Source: Bacillota bacterium (GTDB lineage: Bacteria; Bacillota; Clostridia; Acetivibrionales; DTU013). Taken from it: a stretch of DNA of 64,000 bases. The position numbers and the translations under genes were made by a program. Where the stretch lies: NCBI GenBank assembly GCA_023426125.1, contig JAFABI010000032.1:1-64000 (forward strand). Direction: 5' to 3'. Shown here in pieces: positions 51,194-60,599 of the stretch. Under the pieces are notes generated by a model. It searched no databases. It was not told the DNA's origin and saw nothing but the letters and a program-made list of their open reading frames with translations. How positions within the stretch are numbered: position 1 is the stretch's first letter; each line of letters begins with the position of its first letter.

Positions 51194-53476
51194 CTATGCG
51201 TCCCCGCATTTTCCGACAACGATAATTGAAAGCTCGCTGCCGCCCGTTTCCACATCACTGAAACAGTTTCCGTCTTTATGAAGAAGCGCGGCGGATTTCC
51301 GGTTTACTGCGAAATCCGCTTCGATTTCATAGCATTTGTAGTTAATCTGCCTGTCATGAATACTTCCGCAGCACACATTGCTTATCCTGATGTCCGCAGG
51401 GGTCCTTCCGGGGTTCCACACTGCAATCAGGGCAGCGTCGTCGTTCATTTCATACCGTTTTGCCGATAAAATACCGGGATCAAACTCCAATCCCACCGTA
51501 TCCCTGAATATACCTCTTCCAAAGCTTTCAAGCCAGAATTTCCTGAGGCGGATGACCTGTTTCAGGTACCCCATCTGCTCCGGGTCCTTGGAGAAAGTAT
51601 TGTCCTCCTCCAGGTCATATATCCAGAAATAGGAGCCCAGGATGAACGCTTTGTTGATCATCTCCCTTGATACCTGGGAAACATGTACCGGTCTCATGAT
51701 CTGATTCCGGGAAGGGTACACCATGTCAACCAGAACCTGTTCAGGAAATGTGTACTTGTACATTTCCGGGAATGCGCCGTTATGATAGTAAAAAAAAGTG
51801 GAGATAAGCTGCCCGCATACCTGATTGCCGTGTATATCCGACACCCCTTCATAAAAAATGGAGGGTAGGGAGGAACTTTCATACTTCGAGTTGATTTCCT
51901 TCAACAGCTTTTTGTAGCCTTCATTCCAGGAGGAGGGATGATGGTTGTGCTGTTGGTTATAGCAAAACTGCGGTTTTGCCATGCCAAGCTGATCCAGGTA
52001 CACGCCGTCGGCGCCCGCCTTGTCAATAAGGTATTCCACTGCGTTCGTCAAATGTTTCCGCCACCGTTCAGCCTGGCAGCACATGACGGAAAATCCTATT
52101 TCCTTGTCTCCGTAATTGTCTCCATTGATTTTCCCGTCTTCCCCCATAACGCCCGCATGGTTTCTCAAATCTTCCAATTCTTCGTATTTCACATTACAGA
52201 GCTGCGAGTTCACATAGAATGTAACATGGCCGCCTGCTTCCTTTATGCTTTTCACATTTGACGCAAGCTCGTCCTCCGTGCCCACCTCCGTGTCGGGGGT
52301 ATACATGGGGAACCCATGGTCGAAGCCGTCCTTATGCCATCCTGAAATAAGGATATGATCCAGCCCAAATTCCTTTGCCTGTTTGTAAAGGGAAGGGATA
52401 TCGGTAAAATGATGTACTACCTCTCCGTCCTGGTACTTGAAGTCATAATGTGCCACAAGCCCTGCGCTTTTTTTAAACCACTCCGGCAGCTTCACAGCCG
52501 CTTCACCGGTGCAGGATTCCCTCCATGTCCTGTATCTCTCCGCGCCCCAGTGCCAATCGCCTTCATGGACTGCCAATGCAAAGGGAGCTGATTCCCACGC
52601 CTCCCCTGGCTGGATTTCCGGATATTTAACTGTAAAGAAACCCATTCCCGGCCTTTTTCCGCCAAAGGTTTCCGCATGGATGGCCGAAACAGGGAAACAC
52701 TCATCGTAGGACGCCAGATACAGTCCATTCTGTGAATCATAATAATCCAGCCACAGCATTGAAGCCGGACCCGAATATTTGAACTCTCTTGCATAGGCTC
52801 CGTCCTCCATCCTCTGGGTCCCTATGCCGTTGATGTGGTAGACATATTTGTACTCCTGCCACTTCCAGCCGATGATGGCCGGCTCCTGCTCATACAGCTC
52901 AACGGGATTTTCAATCTTTTCACCGGCATTGAAAGGATAGATGAGGACATCATCCTTCCAGGTATCGCCAAGATATACGCCAAACACGCAAGGAAACAGG
53001 ACTGCCTTTACAACTGAATCCTTTTCCAGATTTCTCACCTTTATTTTCCATATGGTTTCTCTGCTATGAGGTGAAACCATGACGCTGTAAGTAAGCTTTA
53101 TATCTCGAACGCGATCCTTTCCCATCAGCGCACTGTAGCCGGCACTGAAGACCCTGGTCCCGTCCGGCAGCTCCCTTGTGCTGATTTCAGGCTTCAAATG
53201 CATATGCGTCAGAAGGAAGTTGTATTGAAAGGACGTCACTTTTTCCACCACGCCGTCCCTGTTTTTAAGCTCCAGGCAAAAAGGCATGCTCCTGGCCTCA
53301 TGCCAATTTTTGATCAGATTGTCTCCTGTTGATTTTGCCACAAGCCGGGTCAGATCTCCTGTAAAACCGTCAAAGCCCAGTTCCACTTCCTCATTTTCAA
53401 TCCGTACCGTCGTATGTCTCAAAGCTGCATCTCCCTTTTTCTTATACAATTTTTCCCAATCATTTTTTGCACTCAT
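51194..53476 (-). CDS. DUF6259-like putative glycoside hydrolase
   Basis: 760 residues, without a signal peptide. The N-terminal ~330 residues form a beta-rich sugar-binding-like region (ELGFDGFTGDLTRLVAKSTG). The middle is a TIM-barrel-like part with LDHILISGWHKDGFDHG, GGHVTFYVNSQL and ADGVYLDQLGMAKP, where the Asp after the strand is a likely catalytic residue. It resembles DUF6259/GH101-like proteins by wording; this assignment is moderate. The gene overlaps the permease end by 4 bases and is followed by a sugar kinase. It is thus likely to cleave an imported amino-sugar oligosaccharide in the cytoplasm. Confidence 0.65.
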   Translation of the reverse strand: MSAKNDWEKLYKKKGDAALRHTTVRIENEEVELGFDGFTGDLTRLVAKSTGDNLIKNWHEARSMPFCLELKNRDGVVEKVTSFQYNFLLTHMHLKPEISTRELPDGTRVFSAGYSALMGKDRVRDIKLTYSVMVSPHSRETIWKIKVRNLEKDSVVKAVLFPCVFGVYLGDTWKDDVLIYPFNAGEKIENPVELYEQEPAIIGWKWQEYKYVYHINGIGTQRMEDGAYAREFKYSGPASMLWLDYYDSQNGLYLASYDECFPVSAIHAETFGGKRPGMGFFTVKYPEIQPGEAWESAPFALAVHEGDWHWGAERYRTWRESCTGEAAVKLPEWFKKSAGLVAHYDFKYQDGEVVHHFTDIPSLYKQAKEFGLDHILISGWHKDGFDHGFPMYTPDTEVGTEDELASNVKSIKEAGGHVTFYVNSQLCNVKYEELEDLRNHAGVMGEDGKINGDNYGDKEIGFSVMCCQAERWRKHLTNAVEYLIDKAGADGVYLDQLGMAKPQFCYNQQHNHHPSSWNEGYKKLLKEINSKYESSSLPSIFYEGVSDIHGNQVCGQLISTFFYYHNGAFPEMYKYTFPEQVLVDMVYPSRNQIMRPVHVSQVSREMINKAFILGSYFWIYDLEEDNTFSKDPEQMGYLKQVIRLRKFWLESFGRGIFRDTVGLEFDPGILSAKRYEMNDDAALIAVWNPGRTPADIRISNVCCGSIHDRQINYKCYEIEADFAVNRKSAALLHKDGNCFSDVETGGSELSIIVVGKCGDA

Positions 53477-54315
53477 CCTTTTACGGCTCCTGCGGTCATC
53501 CCGCCCATGAAATACTTTTGCATGGATATGAAAACCACCAATATGGGAACAAGCGCAATGGCGGAGCCCGCCGAAACAAGCCTGACGTCAGTCGAAAAGG
53601 TCCCCTGGAGATTTAAAAGCCCGATGGGCAGCGTATAAAGCTCGGCCTTTTCCAGGAGCAGCAGCGGAAACAGGAAGCTGTTCCAGGACCCTATGAAGAT
53701 GAAGATGGCAAGCGCCCCCAGGGACGGTCTTACAACAGGCAGCAATATCTTTGTAAATATCCTGAAACTGCCGCAGCCATCAATGATGGCAGCTTCATCC
53801 AGTTCCTTCGGCACCGACAAGAAGGCCTGTCTCATGAGAAAAACCCCGAACGCGCCGACCGCACCTTGCAGGATAAGTCCCAGAAGGCTGTTTTTAAGCT
53901 GAAGGTACTTTGTAATGATCACATAGATAGGAATCATGGTAACCTCTGCCGGAATGAACATTGTACTGATAATAAGCAGGAAGATGGCTGCCTTCCCTTT
54001 AAAGTCCATCCTGGCCAAAGGATATGCAGCCATGGATGAGATCACGAGCTGGAGAAATATTACGAAAGCGGCTACAATCGTACTATTTAAAAAGTAGGTA
54101 AAAATAGGAACCGTGTCGAAAACCTTGATGTAGTTTTGTAGTGTCGGCTGCTGCGGTATAATGTGCGGAGGAAACCTCATCAGATTCTCCGTAGGACCTT
54201 TCAATGAAGTCGACAGAAGAAAAATAAACGGACCGATGGTAATCATGGCTAAAAACACATAAAGCAGATATACTGAAATTAAATTGATGGTATTTCTCTT
54301 CATTCTTCTCAACAC
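53473..54315 (-). CDS. Sugar ABC transporter permease (MalG-type)
   Basis: 280 residues from a GTG at 54315 with AAGGGG five bases upstream; the longer frame overlaps the upstream permease. Six membrane segments are visible, with the EAA loop ELDEAAIIDGCGSFRIFTKI that docks an ATPase. It pairs with the permease at 54375-55298. No ATPase gene is present in the operon, so a shared MsmK-type ATPase elsewhere is implied. Confidence 0.88.
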   Translation of the reverse strand: MLRRMKRNTINLISVYLLYVFLAMITIGPFIFLLSTSLKGPTENLMRFPPHIIPQQPTLQNYIKVFDTVPIFTYFLNSTIVAAFVIFLQLVISSMAAYPLARMDFKGKAAIFLLIISTMFIPAEVTMIPIYVIITKYLQLKNSLLGLILQGAVGAFGVFLMRQAFLSVPKELDEAAIIDGCGSFRIFTKILLPVVRPSLGALAIFIFIGSWNSFLFPLLLLEKAELYTLPIGLLNLQGTFSTDVRLVSAGSAIALVPILVVFISMQKYFMGGMTAGAVKG

Positions 54316-54374
54316 GTTTACCCCTTCTTTAAAAACTATTGCGATCATCCTGGTTCCATTTGCATATTGCTTTG

Positions 54375-55298
54375 TCAATATCTCACTGTTTTGGCATCGG
54401 TTATCTTAATATTTATAATGGAGATAATAAAAATGATAATGAATATCATAAACCCTACCGCGCTGGCATAACCCATCCGAAGATCCTGAAAAGCAGATTC
54501 GTACAAATAGTATACGACGGTTTTGGTGGAGTCGATGGGCCCGCCCTTTGTCATGACAAACATAAGCTCGAAGGCTTTAATTGCGCTCAGCGTGGACATG
54601 ATGGACACAATGGCAATGGAGGGCACCAGCAAAGGTATGGTAATGCTGAAATGCCGTCTTAAAACCCCTGCGCCGTCAATTCTTGCAGATTCGTATAGCT
54701 CATTTGGAATAGATTGTAAACCGGCAAGGTATATCACCATATAATATCCTATCCCCATCCATATGGTAATGATTTTCAACGATGTTAAAGCAGTGTCGGG
54801 AGATGTCAGCCAATGTACCTCTTCCTGAACTATATTGAGCTTGAGCAGAATGAAATTAACCACTCCTTTTTCCTCATATATCCATCTCCACATGGTCGCA
54901 GTAATCACCGACGTTAAAATCACCGGGAAGTAGTATATCATCCTGAATACCTTGACCCCCTTGAGCTGCCTGTTCACAAGGATCGCAACAAAAATGGGGA
55001 TGATAACCAGGAAAGGTGTAGTCCCAAGAAAAAAGGACAGGGAATTCCCCAGGGTTTTATAAAAAAGCCCGTCCCCCAAAATCCTCTTGTAATTTTGCAG
55101 TCCCACCCAGTTGGGGACGGTAAACATATTATAATCCGTAAAACTGTAATATAAAGCCTGCATGACCGGTATAATGCTGAAAACCATAAAAAAGGCCAAT
55201 GCCGGTGCCAAAAACAGGTATGGAACAAACAGGCTCCCCCGCCTATTTTTTTTCGTAGCCCTTGTCCTCGATGAACCTTCAACATGCATCCTCGCCAT
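54375..55298 (-). CDS. Sugar ABC transporter permease (MalF-type)
   Basis: 307 residues from the ATG at 55298 behind GGGGGGGAAAG. The protein has six membrane segments (first VPYLFLAPALAFFMVFSIIP) and the EAA loop ELYESARIDGAGVLRRHFS. It lies between the binding protein and the second permease in the murQ operon. It imports an oligosaccharide or amino sugar; specificity is inferred from murQ and the kinase. Confidence 0.88.
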   Translation of the reverse strand: MARMHVEGSSRTRATKKNRRGSLFVPYLFLAPALAFFMVFSIIPVMQALYYSFTDYNMFTVPNWVGLQNYKRILGDGLFYKTLGNSLSFFLGTTPFLVIIPIFVAILVNRQLKGVKVFRMIYYFPVILTSVITATMWRWIYEEKGVVNFILLKLNIVQEEVHWLTSPDTALTSLKIITIWMGIGYYMVIYLAGLQSIPNELYESARIDGAGVLRRHFSITIPLLVPSIAIVSIMSTLSAIKAFELMFVMTKGGPIDSTKTVVYYLYESAFQDLRMGYASAVGFMIFIIIFIISIINIKITDAKTVRY

Positions 55299-55434
55299 AC
55301 TTTCCCCCCCGTTCCATCGTTTTCGTACCGTCAACTCTCCTGAACCCCACAACAATTGCTGCGGGGGCTGCCACAATATACACGTGCCGCCACCGGCAAC
55401 CCGTATTTTGAGACAGCCCCCGGCAGAACATCTG

Positions 55435-56751
55435 CTATTCCTTCATCAGAGAAGCAGCTTGTTTATCCAATTCTTCCAAACCTTTTTCCGGTGTTACTTC
55501 ACCCAAAAGTACTTTCTGCACCGTAGCAGTCAATTCCTTGTTGATTTTTGCAATGTTCTTTACAATGGGCATCAAGCTCGCCGCTTCAGGAAGCTGCTGT
55601 GCGGATATTACCCTGCCCAGCCCCATGGCGTCTCCATCCTGTGGCTTCTCTGAGAAAAAGCTGTTGGTGATGGCCTCCTTGGTGGAAGGAAGGATCGGGG
55701 CAAGTTTTGCGAATTCAAGCATGCTTTCGCTGCTTGTAACATGCAATGCGAACTTTACCGCCATGTCCTTGTCCTCTGTGCCGTTAGGGACTCCTATGTT
55801 CATGATGGAAACATTCCTTGTCCCGTTCTTGCCAAGGATATCCGGTGCAACCGAAGTCACCTTGTAGGTATCCGGAGCATTGTCCTTAATACTTTGCAAA
55901 AGCTGCGGCCCTGTTGCATAGTATGCACTTTCCCCCGCACTGTACAGGTCGGCAGGCTTCTTTGTATCCATAAGCACTTCGCGGGATATCACACCCTTGT
56001 CAAATAAATCCTTAAGGCTCTTAATGGCTTGCAGCCCTTCAGGCGTATTAAACCTGCCCTCCTGCTTCTCCTTGTCAACAATCTGACAGCCATTCTGGAC
56101 AAACCAGATCAGGTAGGAGGAAGGAGTGTAGCCAAATTTCCCTGTTTTCTCTTTTATAGTATAACTATGTTGGATGATTTCTTCAACATTTTTCGGAGGG
56201 TTTTGCGGGTCAAGTCCGGCGCTTTTGTAAATCTCCGTGTTAAAAGCAATAATCGATGTACTCAGGTACCAGGGCAATGCATATACCCCATCCTTATACG
56301 AACTGCCTTTCCAGACATTATCAAAATACTGGCCCTTCTGTTCGGGAGTCAATGCTTCCTCCATGTTTACCATAACTCCAAGCTCCGCCAGCTTGTTTAT
56401 GAACTCGATATTGAGGTTTGCAACATCCGGCATGCTGTTCGAAGTCGCTGCCGTCAGTACTTTTTTCTCAATTTCAGCCATGGGGACATCCAGCCAGTTT
56501 ATCGTCACGTTGGGGTTCTGTTCGGTAAACTTGCTGCATAGACCGTTTATGTAGTCATCAAAAGTAGGCTTTAAAGAAATGGTCCAGAATTCCAATTCCA
56601 CTTTTTTCTGCGGAGCCGTGGTGTCCTGCACGGTTGTCCCCTGGGACTGCTGTCCGCTTCCCGACGGTTCATCCGAACTTTTTCCGCAACCGGTAAACAC
56701 ACTTGTTAAAAGCACCACTGCCAATAGAAAACCAAATATTCTTTTAGTCAT
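55435..56751 (-). CDS. Sugar ABC transporter substrate-binding lipoprotein
   Basis: 438 residues. The lipoprotein signal is LLAVVLLTSVFTGCGKSS, with Cys near residue 22 as lipidation site, followed by a Ser/Gln-rich linker. The body shows the family-1 extracellular solute-binding pattern (VELEFWTISLKPTFDDYI, WKGSSYKDGVYALPWYLST, ASLMPIVKNIAKINKELT). It is anchored to the outer membrane face and delivers sugar to the permeases at 54375 and 53473. Confidence 0.9.
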   Translation of the reverse strand: MTKRIFGFLLAVVLLTSVFTGCGKSSDEPSGSGQQSQGTTVQDTTAPQKKVELEFWTISLKPTFDDYINGLCSKFTEQNPNVTINWLDVPMAEIEKKVLTAATSNSMPDVANLNIEFINKLAELGVMVNMEEALTPEQKGQYFDNVWKGSSYKDGVYALPWYLSTSIIAFNTEIYKSAGLDPQNPPKNVEEIIQHSYTIKEKTGKFGYTPSSYLIWFVQNGCQIVDKEKQEGRFNTPEGLQAIKSLKDLFDKGVISREVLMDTKKPADLYSAGESAYYATGPQLLQSIKDNAPDTYKVTSVAPDILGKNGTRNVSIMNIGVPNGTEDKDMAVKFALHVTSSESMLEFAKLAPILPSTKEAITNSFFSEKPQDGDAMGLGRVISAQQLPEAASLMPIVKNIAKINKELTATVQKVLLGEVTPEKGLEELDKQAASLMKE

Positions 56752-56813
56752 TACATTTACCTCCTCCTAATTTTTTGCCGAATAATTAAACTCTTACTGC
56801 CCATGTATGGGCT

Positions 56814-57728
56814 TTAATCTTTTGTTAGACCGGCTTTCACCGCTCTTGCCACAAAACCTTCGTTTGCCTTCAGTAGTCTTTCGGCTTCTTCTTTTGAAAC
56901 TTCTGCCGTTTTCATCAGAATAGCCGCCTTGGGGTTGAAGCCGGACAATTCCAGAAGCGTGCTTGCCTCGCTTTGGTCAATGGATAAGGCATGCATTAAT
57001 ATACGCATTGCCCTGTCAACCAGTTTTCGGTTTACCGGCTGCAAATCCACCATAAGATTGCCATAAACCTTTCCCAGCTTGATCATCACGCTTGTTGTGA
57101 TCATATTGAGCACAAGCTTCTGCGAAGTGCCTGCCTTCATCCTCGTAGAACCCATGATGACTTCCGGTCCCACCAGCGGCGTAATGGCAATATCCGACTC
57201 TTCTTTGATGATGGAATTGGTATTGTTGCTTATGCCTATGGTGAATATACCCGCTTCCCTCGCTTTTCTTATGGCTCCCAGTACGAACGGCGTCCTTCCG
57301 CTTGCTGTGATACCGATAAGAACATCCTTCCTGCAGATTTCCCTCTGGCTTATCACCTCCCTGCCCATTTGCTCGTTGTCTTCAACACCTTCGACAGAAC
57401 ACAAAACGGCAATCTCTCCTCCTGCAATAATCCCCTGTACCATTTCGGGATTTGTACCGAAAGTAGGCGGGCATTCCGAAGCATCCAGGATCCCTATCCT
57501 TCCGCTGGTCCCCGCACCGACGTAAAAGAGTCTTCCGCCCTCTTTGATGTGCTCAGCGATAACATCCACAGCTGCTGCTATACGGTCTATTTCATCCGCT
57601 ACGGCCTCCGCTACCAGTTTATCTTCGCTGTTGATTATTTCAACGATTTCTCTGGTACTGCATAAATCGATGTTCCTTGACTTGGCATTCACCTGCTCGG
57701 TTATGAGATCGAAAAAATCCGACACCAT
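56814..57728 (-). CDS. murQ: N-acetylmuramic acid 6-phosphate etherase
   Basis: 304 residues from the ATG at 57728 (AAGGAGG very close upstream; the GTG next to it is an alternative). Family order is clear: SRNIDLCSTREIVEIINSED, then the sugar-phosphate loop LFYVGAGTSGRIG, the catalytic-Glu motif DASECPPTFG, ITASGRTPFVLGA and GSTRMKAGTSQK. MurQ cleaves the lactyl ether of MurNAc-6-P to GlcNAc-6-P and D-lactate, a step of cell-wall recycling. First gene of the operon, it is followed by binding protein, permeases, DUF6259, kinase and rpiR, so the operon scavenges muropeptide-type sugars. Confidence 0.93.
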   Translation of the reverse strand: MVSDFFDLITEQVNAKSRNIDLCSTREIVEIINSEDKLVAEAVADEIDRIAAAVDVIAEHIKEGGRLFYVGAGTSGRIGILDASECPPTFGTNPEMVQGIIAGGEIAVLCSVEGVEDNEQMGREVISQREICRKDVLIGITASGRTPFVLGAIRKAREAGIFTIGISNNTNSIIKEESDIAITPLVGPEVIMGSTRMKAGTSQKLVLNMITTSVMIKLGKVYGNLMVDLQPVNRKLVDRAMRILMHALSIDQSEASTLLELSGFNPKAAILMKTAEVSKEEAERLLKANEGFVARAVKAGLTKD

Positions 57729-57774
57729 CCTCCTCCTTCCAATGTAACCATGAATGTCATTTTCCTGCAATGCT

Positions 57775-57803
57775 ATTATAGCTCATATAAAACTTAATTT
57801 CAA
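57775..57803 (-). promoter_or_regulatory. Promoter for the murQ operon
   Basis: TTGAAA (57798-57803), a 17-base spacer and TATAAT (57775-57780) on the minus strand, ~47 bases before the murQ start. Confidence 0.75.
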
Positions 57804-57871
57804 TATTTATTTTCATATTTAAAAAATATTTTTAAAATTTTTGTTCATATTTCTGTTTACTCTTAATGCAG

Positions 57872-57900
57872 GGGCGGCCCCATTGGCCGTTCCTACATTT
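57872..57900. repeat. Short relative of the dispersed repeat
   Basis: gcaggggcggccccattggc followed by cgttcctacat resembles the inverted sub-motif (gtaggggcgg/ccgcccctac) within the 14416 and 47719 repeats. Confidence 0.4.
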
Positions 57901-57926
57901 TATTACAATTTTTCACAAAAAATATG

Positions 57927-57954
57927 TTTCCATACGCTTTATTATTGGTATAAT
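57927..57954 (+). promoter_or_regulatory. Possible promoter for the hemerythrin pair
   Basis: TATAAT (57949-57954) with a weak TTTCCA -35 (57927-57932) and a 16-base spacer, ~50 bases before the first hemerythrin start. Confidence 0.45.
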
Positions 57955-58006
57955 ATTATTTATATAGTTGGCAAGGTATGGATTTTTATGTAAAGGGGGT
58001 ATCCTT

Positions 58007-58420
58007 ATGCTGAAATGGAAGGATGAATACAGCTGCAACATTGCAGAGATAGACAAGCAGCATAAAAAACTCTTTGAGATCGGCGGGCGAATTTATTATG
58101 CCGCTTCGGTAAAAGACGGTTTTGACCATTATGACGAGATCATGGAAATCCTCAATGAACTTACGGAATACACCGTATACCATTTCAAGTATGAAGAGGA
58201 TTTGCTTGCGAAATACAATTACCCCGGCTATGATGCACATAAGATTGAGCATGATTTTTTTATTAGAAAAGTCAAAAAAATTCTGTCCAGGGACTTTGAT
58301 GCAGGCCAGTACGGAATCATCATAGAAATCGTTGATTTTGTGGCGGACTGGGTTGCCGGGCATATCCTCAAATCGGATCACGCCTATATAGATTACCTGA
58401 ATGCTAAAGGCGTGTACTGA
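58007..58420 (+). CDS. Bacteriohemerythrin (copy 1)
   Basis: 137 residues from the ATG at 58007 behind AAAGGGGG. All diiron ligands are in place: His in IDKQHKKLFE, HxxxE in YHFKYEE, HxxxH in AHKIEHDFF and HxxxxD in GHILKSD. It is a single-domain four-helix bundle that binds O2, probably used for oxygen sensing or scavenging in an anaerobe. A paralogue follows 45 bases downstream. Confidence 0.92.
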   Translation: MLKWKDEYSCNIAEIDKQHKKLFEIGGRIYYAASVKDGFDHYDEIMEILNELTEYTVYHFKYEEDLLAKYNYPGYDAHKIEHDFFIRKVKKILSRDFDAGQYGIIIEIVDFVADWVAGHILKSDHAYIDYLNAKGVY

Positions 58421-58465
58421 AAACACTGAAAAAATATGAAAGAATAATCACAGGAGGTTATTGGC

Positions 58466-58879
58466 ATGCTTTTTTGGAAGGATGAATACAGGGTAGGCAT
58501 ACAGGAAATAGACAAGCAGCACAAGAAGCTCTTTGAGATCGGCGAAAGAATCTATTATGCCGCCTCGGTGAACGACGGCTATGACCATTATGACGAAATA
58601 AAGAGCTTTATTGACGAGCTGGCCGACTATACCGATTTCCATTTCAACTATGAAGAGGAATTGCTGGCCGGGTACGACTATCCGGAACTGGAAGGCCAGA
58701 AGATGCAGCACGTCTTTTTTGTTAAAAAATTAAAGAAATTTATCGCAAAAGACCTGGAAAAGGGCCAATATGAGACCATCCTCGAAATCGTAGGCTTTGT
58801 GGCCGACTGGATTGGAGGGCATATCCTCAAATCCGATTTCGCTTACAAGGACTATCTTATTGGCAAGGGAGTACGTTAA
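58466..58879 (+). CDS. Bacteriohemerythrin-like protein (copy 2) with a ligand change
   Basis: 137 residues, preceded by GGAGG. It is a clear tandem duplicate of copy 1 (same length, start LFWKDEYRVGIQEIDKQHKKLFEIG). The HxxxH pair reads QKMQH: the first His is Gln (codon CAG), so one iron ligand is missing. The other ligands (HFNYEEE, GHILKSD) remain. Iron binding may be altered to one iron or a modified diiron site, or Gln may ligate. Confidence 0.88.
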   Translation: MLFWKDEYRVGIQEIDKQHKKLFEIGERIYYAASVNDGYDHYDEIKSFIDELADYTDFHFNYEEELLAGYDYPELEGQKMQHVFFVKKLKKFIAKDLEKGQYETILEIVGFVADWIGGHILKSDFAYKDYLIGKGVR

Positions 58880-59067
58880 GACCGCGGTGTATTTTTCACT
58901 TTCTATAGTTTCCGCTGCCAACATAAAATATCAATTCAATGATCCCTATTGGGAAAATAATATACGGAAAATGAAAAGCGCCGCCGGGAATGACTGTGCT
59001 TTTCGTTTTCCGGTTTTTATATTATTTTTATGCCCCGAAGCCAGATTACTTCACTGGGACTGCTCTG

Positions 59068-59664
59068 CTATTCCAGTCTTATGATCCGGGTACAAATGCG
59101 TTCCGCAAGAAAGCTGTTGTGGGTCACTGCCAGCAGCCCTATTTCCCTTTTCTTCAAAACTTCCAGGAGATAATTCCAGATCTGGGCCTGGGTGATAACG
59201 TCAAGCATCGTGCTGATTTCATCCGCCAGCAGGATCCTTGTCTCCTTCCCAAGGGCTCTCGCGACGCAGAATCGCTGCAGCTCTCCGCCGGAAAGCTCAT
59301 TGGGCCACCTCTCCAGCCACTTTGCTTCTATACCTAATGCATCAAGCATTTCCGCATCGGGACTGCAGCCCTCATATAGCGTATCCCTCAATCTCCATCT
59401 GGGGTTTACCGCTTTTTCTGGGTGCTGGTAGATCATTTGTACGGGGCAGTAGCATTTCTGCGGCAGCGGCCCGCCATTCAGCAGTATTTCTCCGGCTTGC
59501 GGCTTTTCATAGCCCGCAAGCAATTTTAAGAGCGTACTTTTGCCATAGCCGCTGGGACCTACCAGGGCTACGCGCTCATTTTGCTTCATTTCAAAATTGA
59601 AATCCCTCAGTATCCACGGGCCTTTTCCATAGCGGAAACTGACGTTTCTTGCTTCAAGTCGCAT
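59068..59664 (-). CDS. Peptide/nickel-type ABC transporter ATPase (DppF/NikE-like)
   Basis: 198 residues, shorter than the usual 260-330. Walker A GPSGYGKST, signature LSGGELQRFCVARAL, Walker B ILLADEIST and the H-loop LLAVTHNS are present. The C-terminal oligopeptide domain seen in DppF is lacking, as in the NikE subgroup. It overlaps the upstream ATPase gene by 11 bases and is the last gene of the transporter operon. ISTMLD in place of the usual PTxxLD is unusual. Confidence 0.85.
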   Translation of the reverse strand: MRLEARNVSFRYGKGPWILRDFNFEMKQNERVALVGPSGYGKSTLLKLLAGYEKPQAGEILLNGGPLPQKCYCPVQMIYQHPEKAVNPRWRLRDTLYEGCSPDAEMLDALGIEAKWLERWPNELSGGELQRFCVARALGKETRILLADEISTMLDVITQAQIWNYLLEVLKKREIGLLAVTHNSFLAERICTRIIRLE

Positions 59665-60580
59665 GATGGCACCTCACACTTCCGCCCCTGAGCTCTCTCA
59701 TCGCAGGACATATCAAGCATTTTTCACTTTTCTTGCGGCAGCGCGGCAAAAAGATGCAACCCTCCGGAAGATCCCCGGCATACGGCTGATATCCCGGGAT
59801 GGGCTTAAACCCATTCTGGGGAAGGGCTTCCCATAAGGCTCTGCTGTATGGATGCCGGAGCGCTTCCCCGCCCTTTATGAACTCTTCCGCAGTTGCTGTT
59901 TCCACCGTCGTCCCGCCATAGAATACGGTAATTTTATCTGCAATTCTGCAGGCCAGATCCAATTCATGGGTAATAAGCATTACAGCCCGGCCTTCATCCG
60001 CAAGCCGGCGGAAGTGCCTTACGGTTTCCTCCGCTATTTCGGGGTGCAAGCCCGGCGTCGGCTCGTCCGCAATGATAAGCCCGGCTTCTCCGATTACCGC
60101 CGAAGCTACGAGGACGCGCCTTGCCATACCTCCGGAAAGCTGAAAGGGATACATTTCCTCCGCTTCAGGCTTTAAACCGTACTTCTTGAAAAGACCCCGC
60201 TGCGCCTTGATTGTCCCGTTAACTCCTCTGACCTGCCGGCCTACTTTCATTAAAGGATCAAGATACGTAACAGCCTGCGGCACAAAGCCTATCTTTTTGC
60301 CCCGCAGTTCTTGCTGCCTTTTCTCTGTCAGCTCCTCGCCGCAATATTTCATAGAGCCCCTGATTGCAGCGTTAGAGGGTAATATTCCCAGAATGGCATG
60401 GGCAAGCAGGCTTTTGCCTGAACCGCTGGATCCGACGACAGCCAATATTTCTCCGGCATTGATAGAGACGCTCAAGCTCCTAATGACTTCAAGCTCAACC
60501 TGCCTCAAGCCCTTATCGTATTGCCGGAATTTTACCGACAGGTCTTCTACTTCCAGTACAGGAACCATACTTTTTATCAT
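59654..60580 (-). CDS. Peptide/nickel-type ABC transporter ATPase (DppD/NikD-like)
   Basis: 308 residues from the ATG at 60580; another ATG at 60607 overlaps the permease stop but lacks a site, so the start is uncertain by nine codons. Walker A GSSGSGKSLL, signature LSGGMARRVLVASAV and Walker B LIIADEPTPGL are clear. The C-terminal oligopeptide-transporter region is Cys-rich (FLPRCRKKSEKCLICPAM). It works with the DppF-like ATPase and the two permeases upstream. Confidence 0.87.
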   Translation of the reverse strand: MIKSMVPVLEVEDLSVKFRQYDKGLRQVELEVIRSLSVSINAGEILAVVGSSGSGKSLLAHAILGILPSNAAIRGSMKYCGEELTEKRQQELRGKKIGFVPQAVTYLDPLMKVGRQVRGVNGTIKAQRGLFKKYGLKPEAEEMYPFQLSGGMARRVLVASAVIGEAGLIIADEPTPGLHPEIAEETVRHFRRLADEGRAVMLITHELDLACRIADKITVFYGGTTVETATAEEFIKGGEALRHPYSRALWEALPQNGFKPIPGYQPYAGDLPEGCIFLPRCRKKSEKCLICPAMRELRGGSVRCHHAT

Positions 60581-60599
60581 TGTAGCCAGTTTTCTCCCT

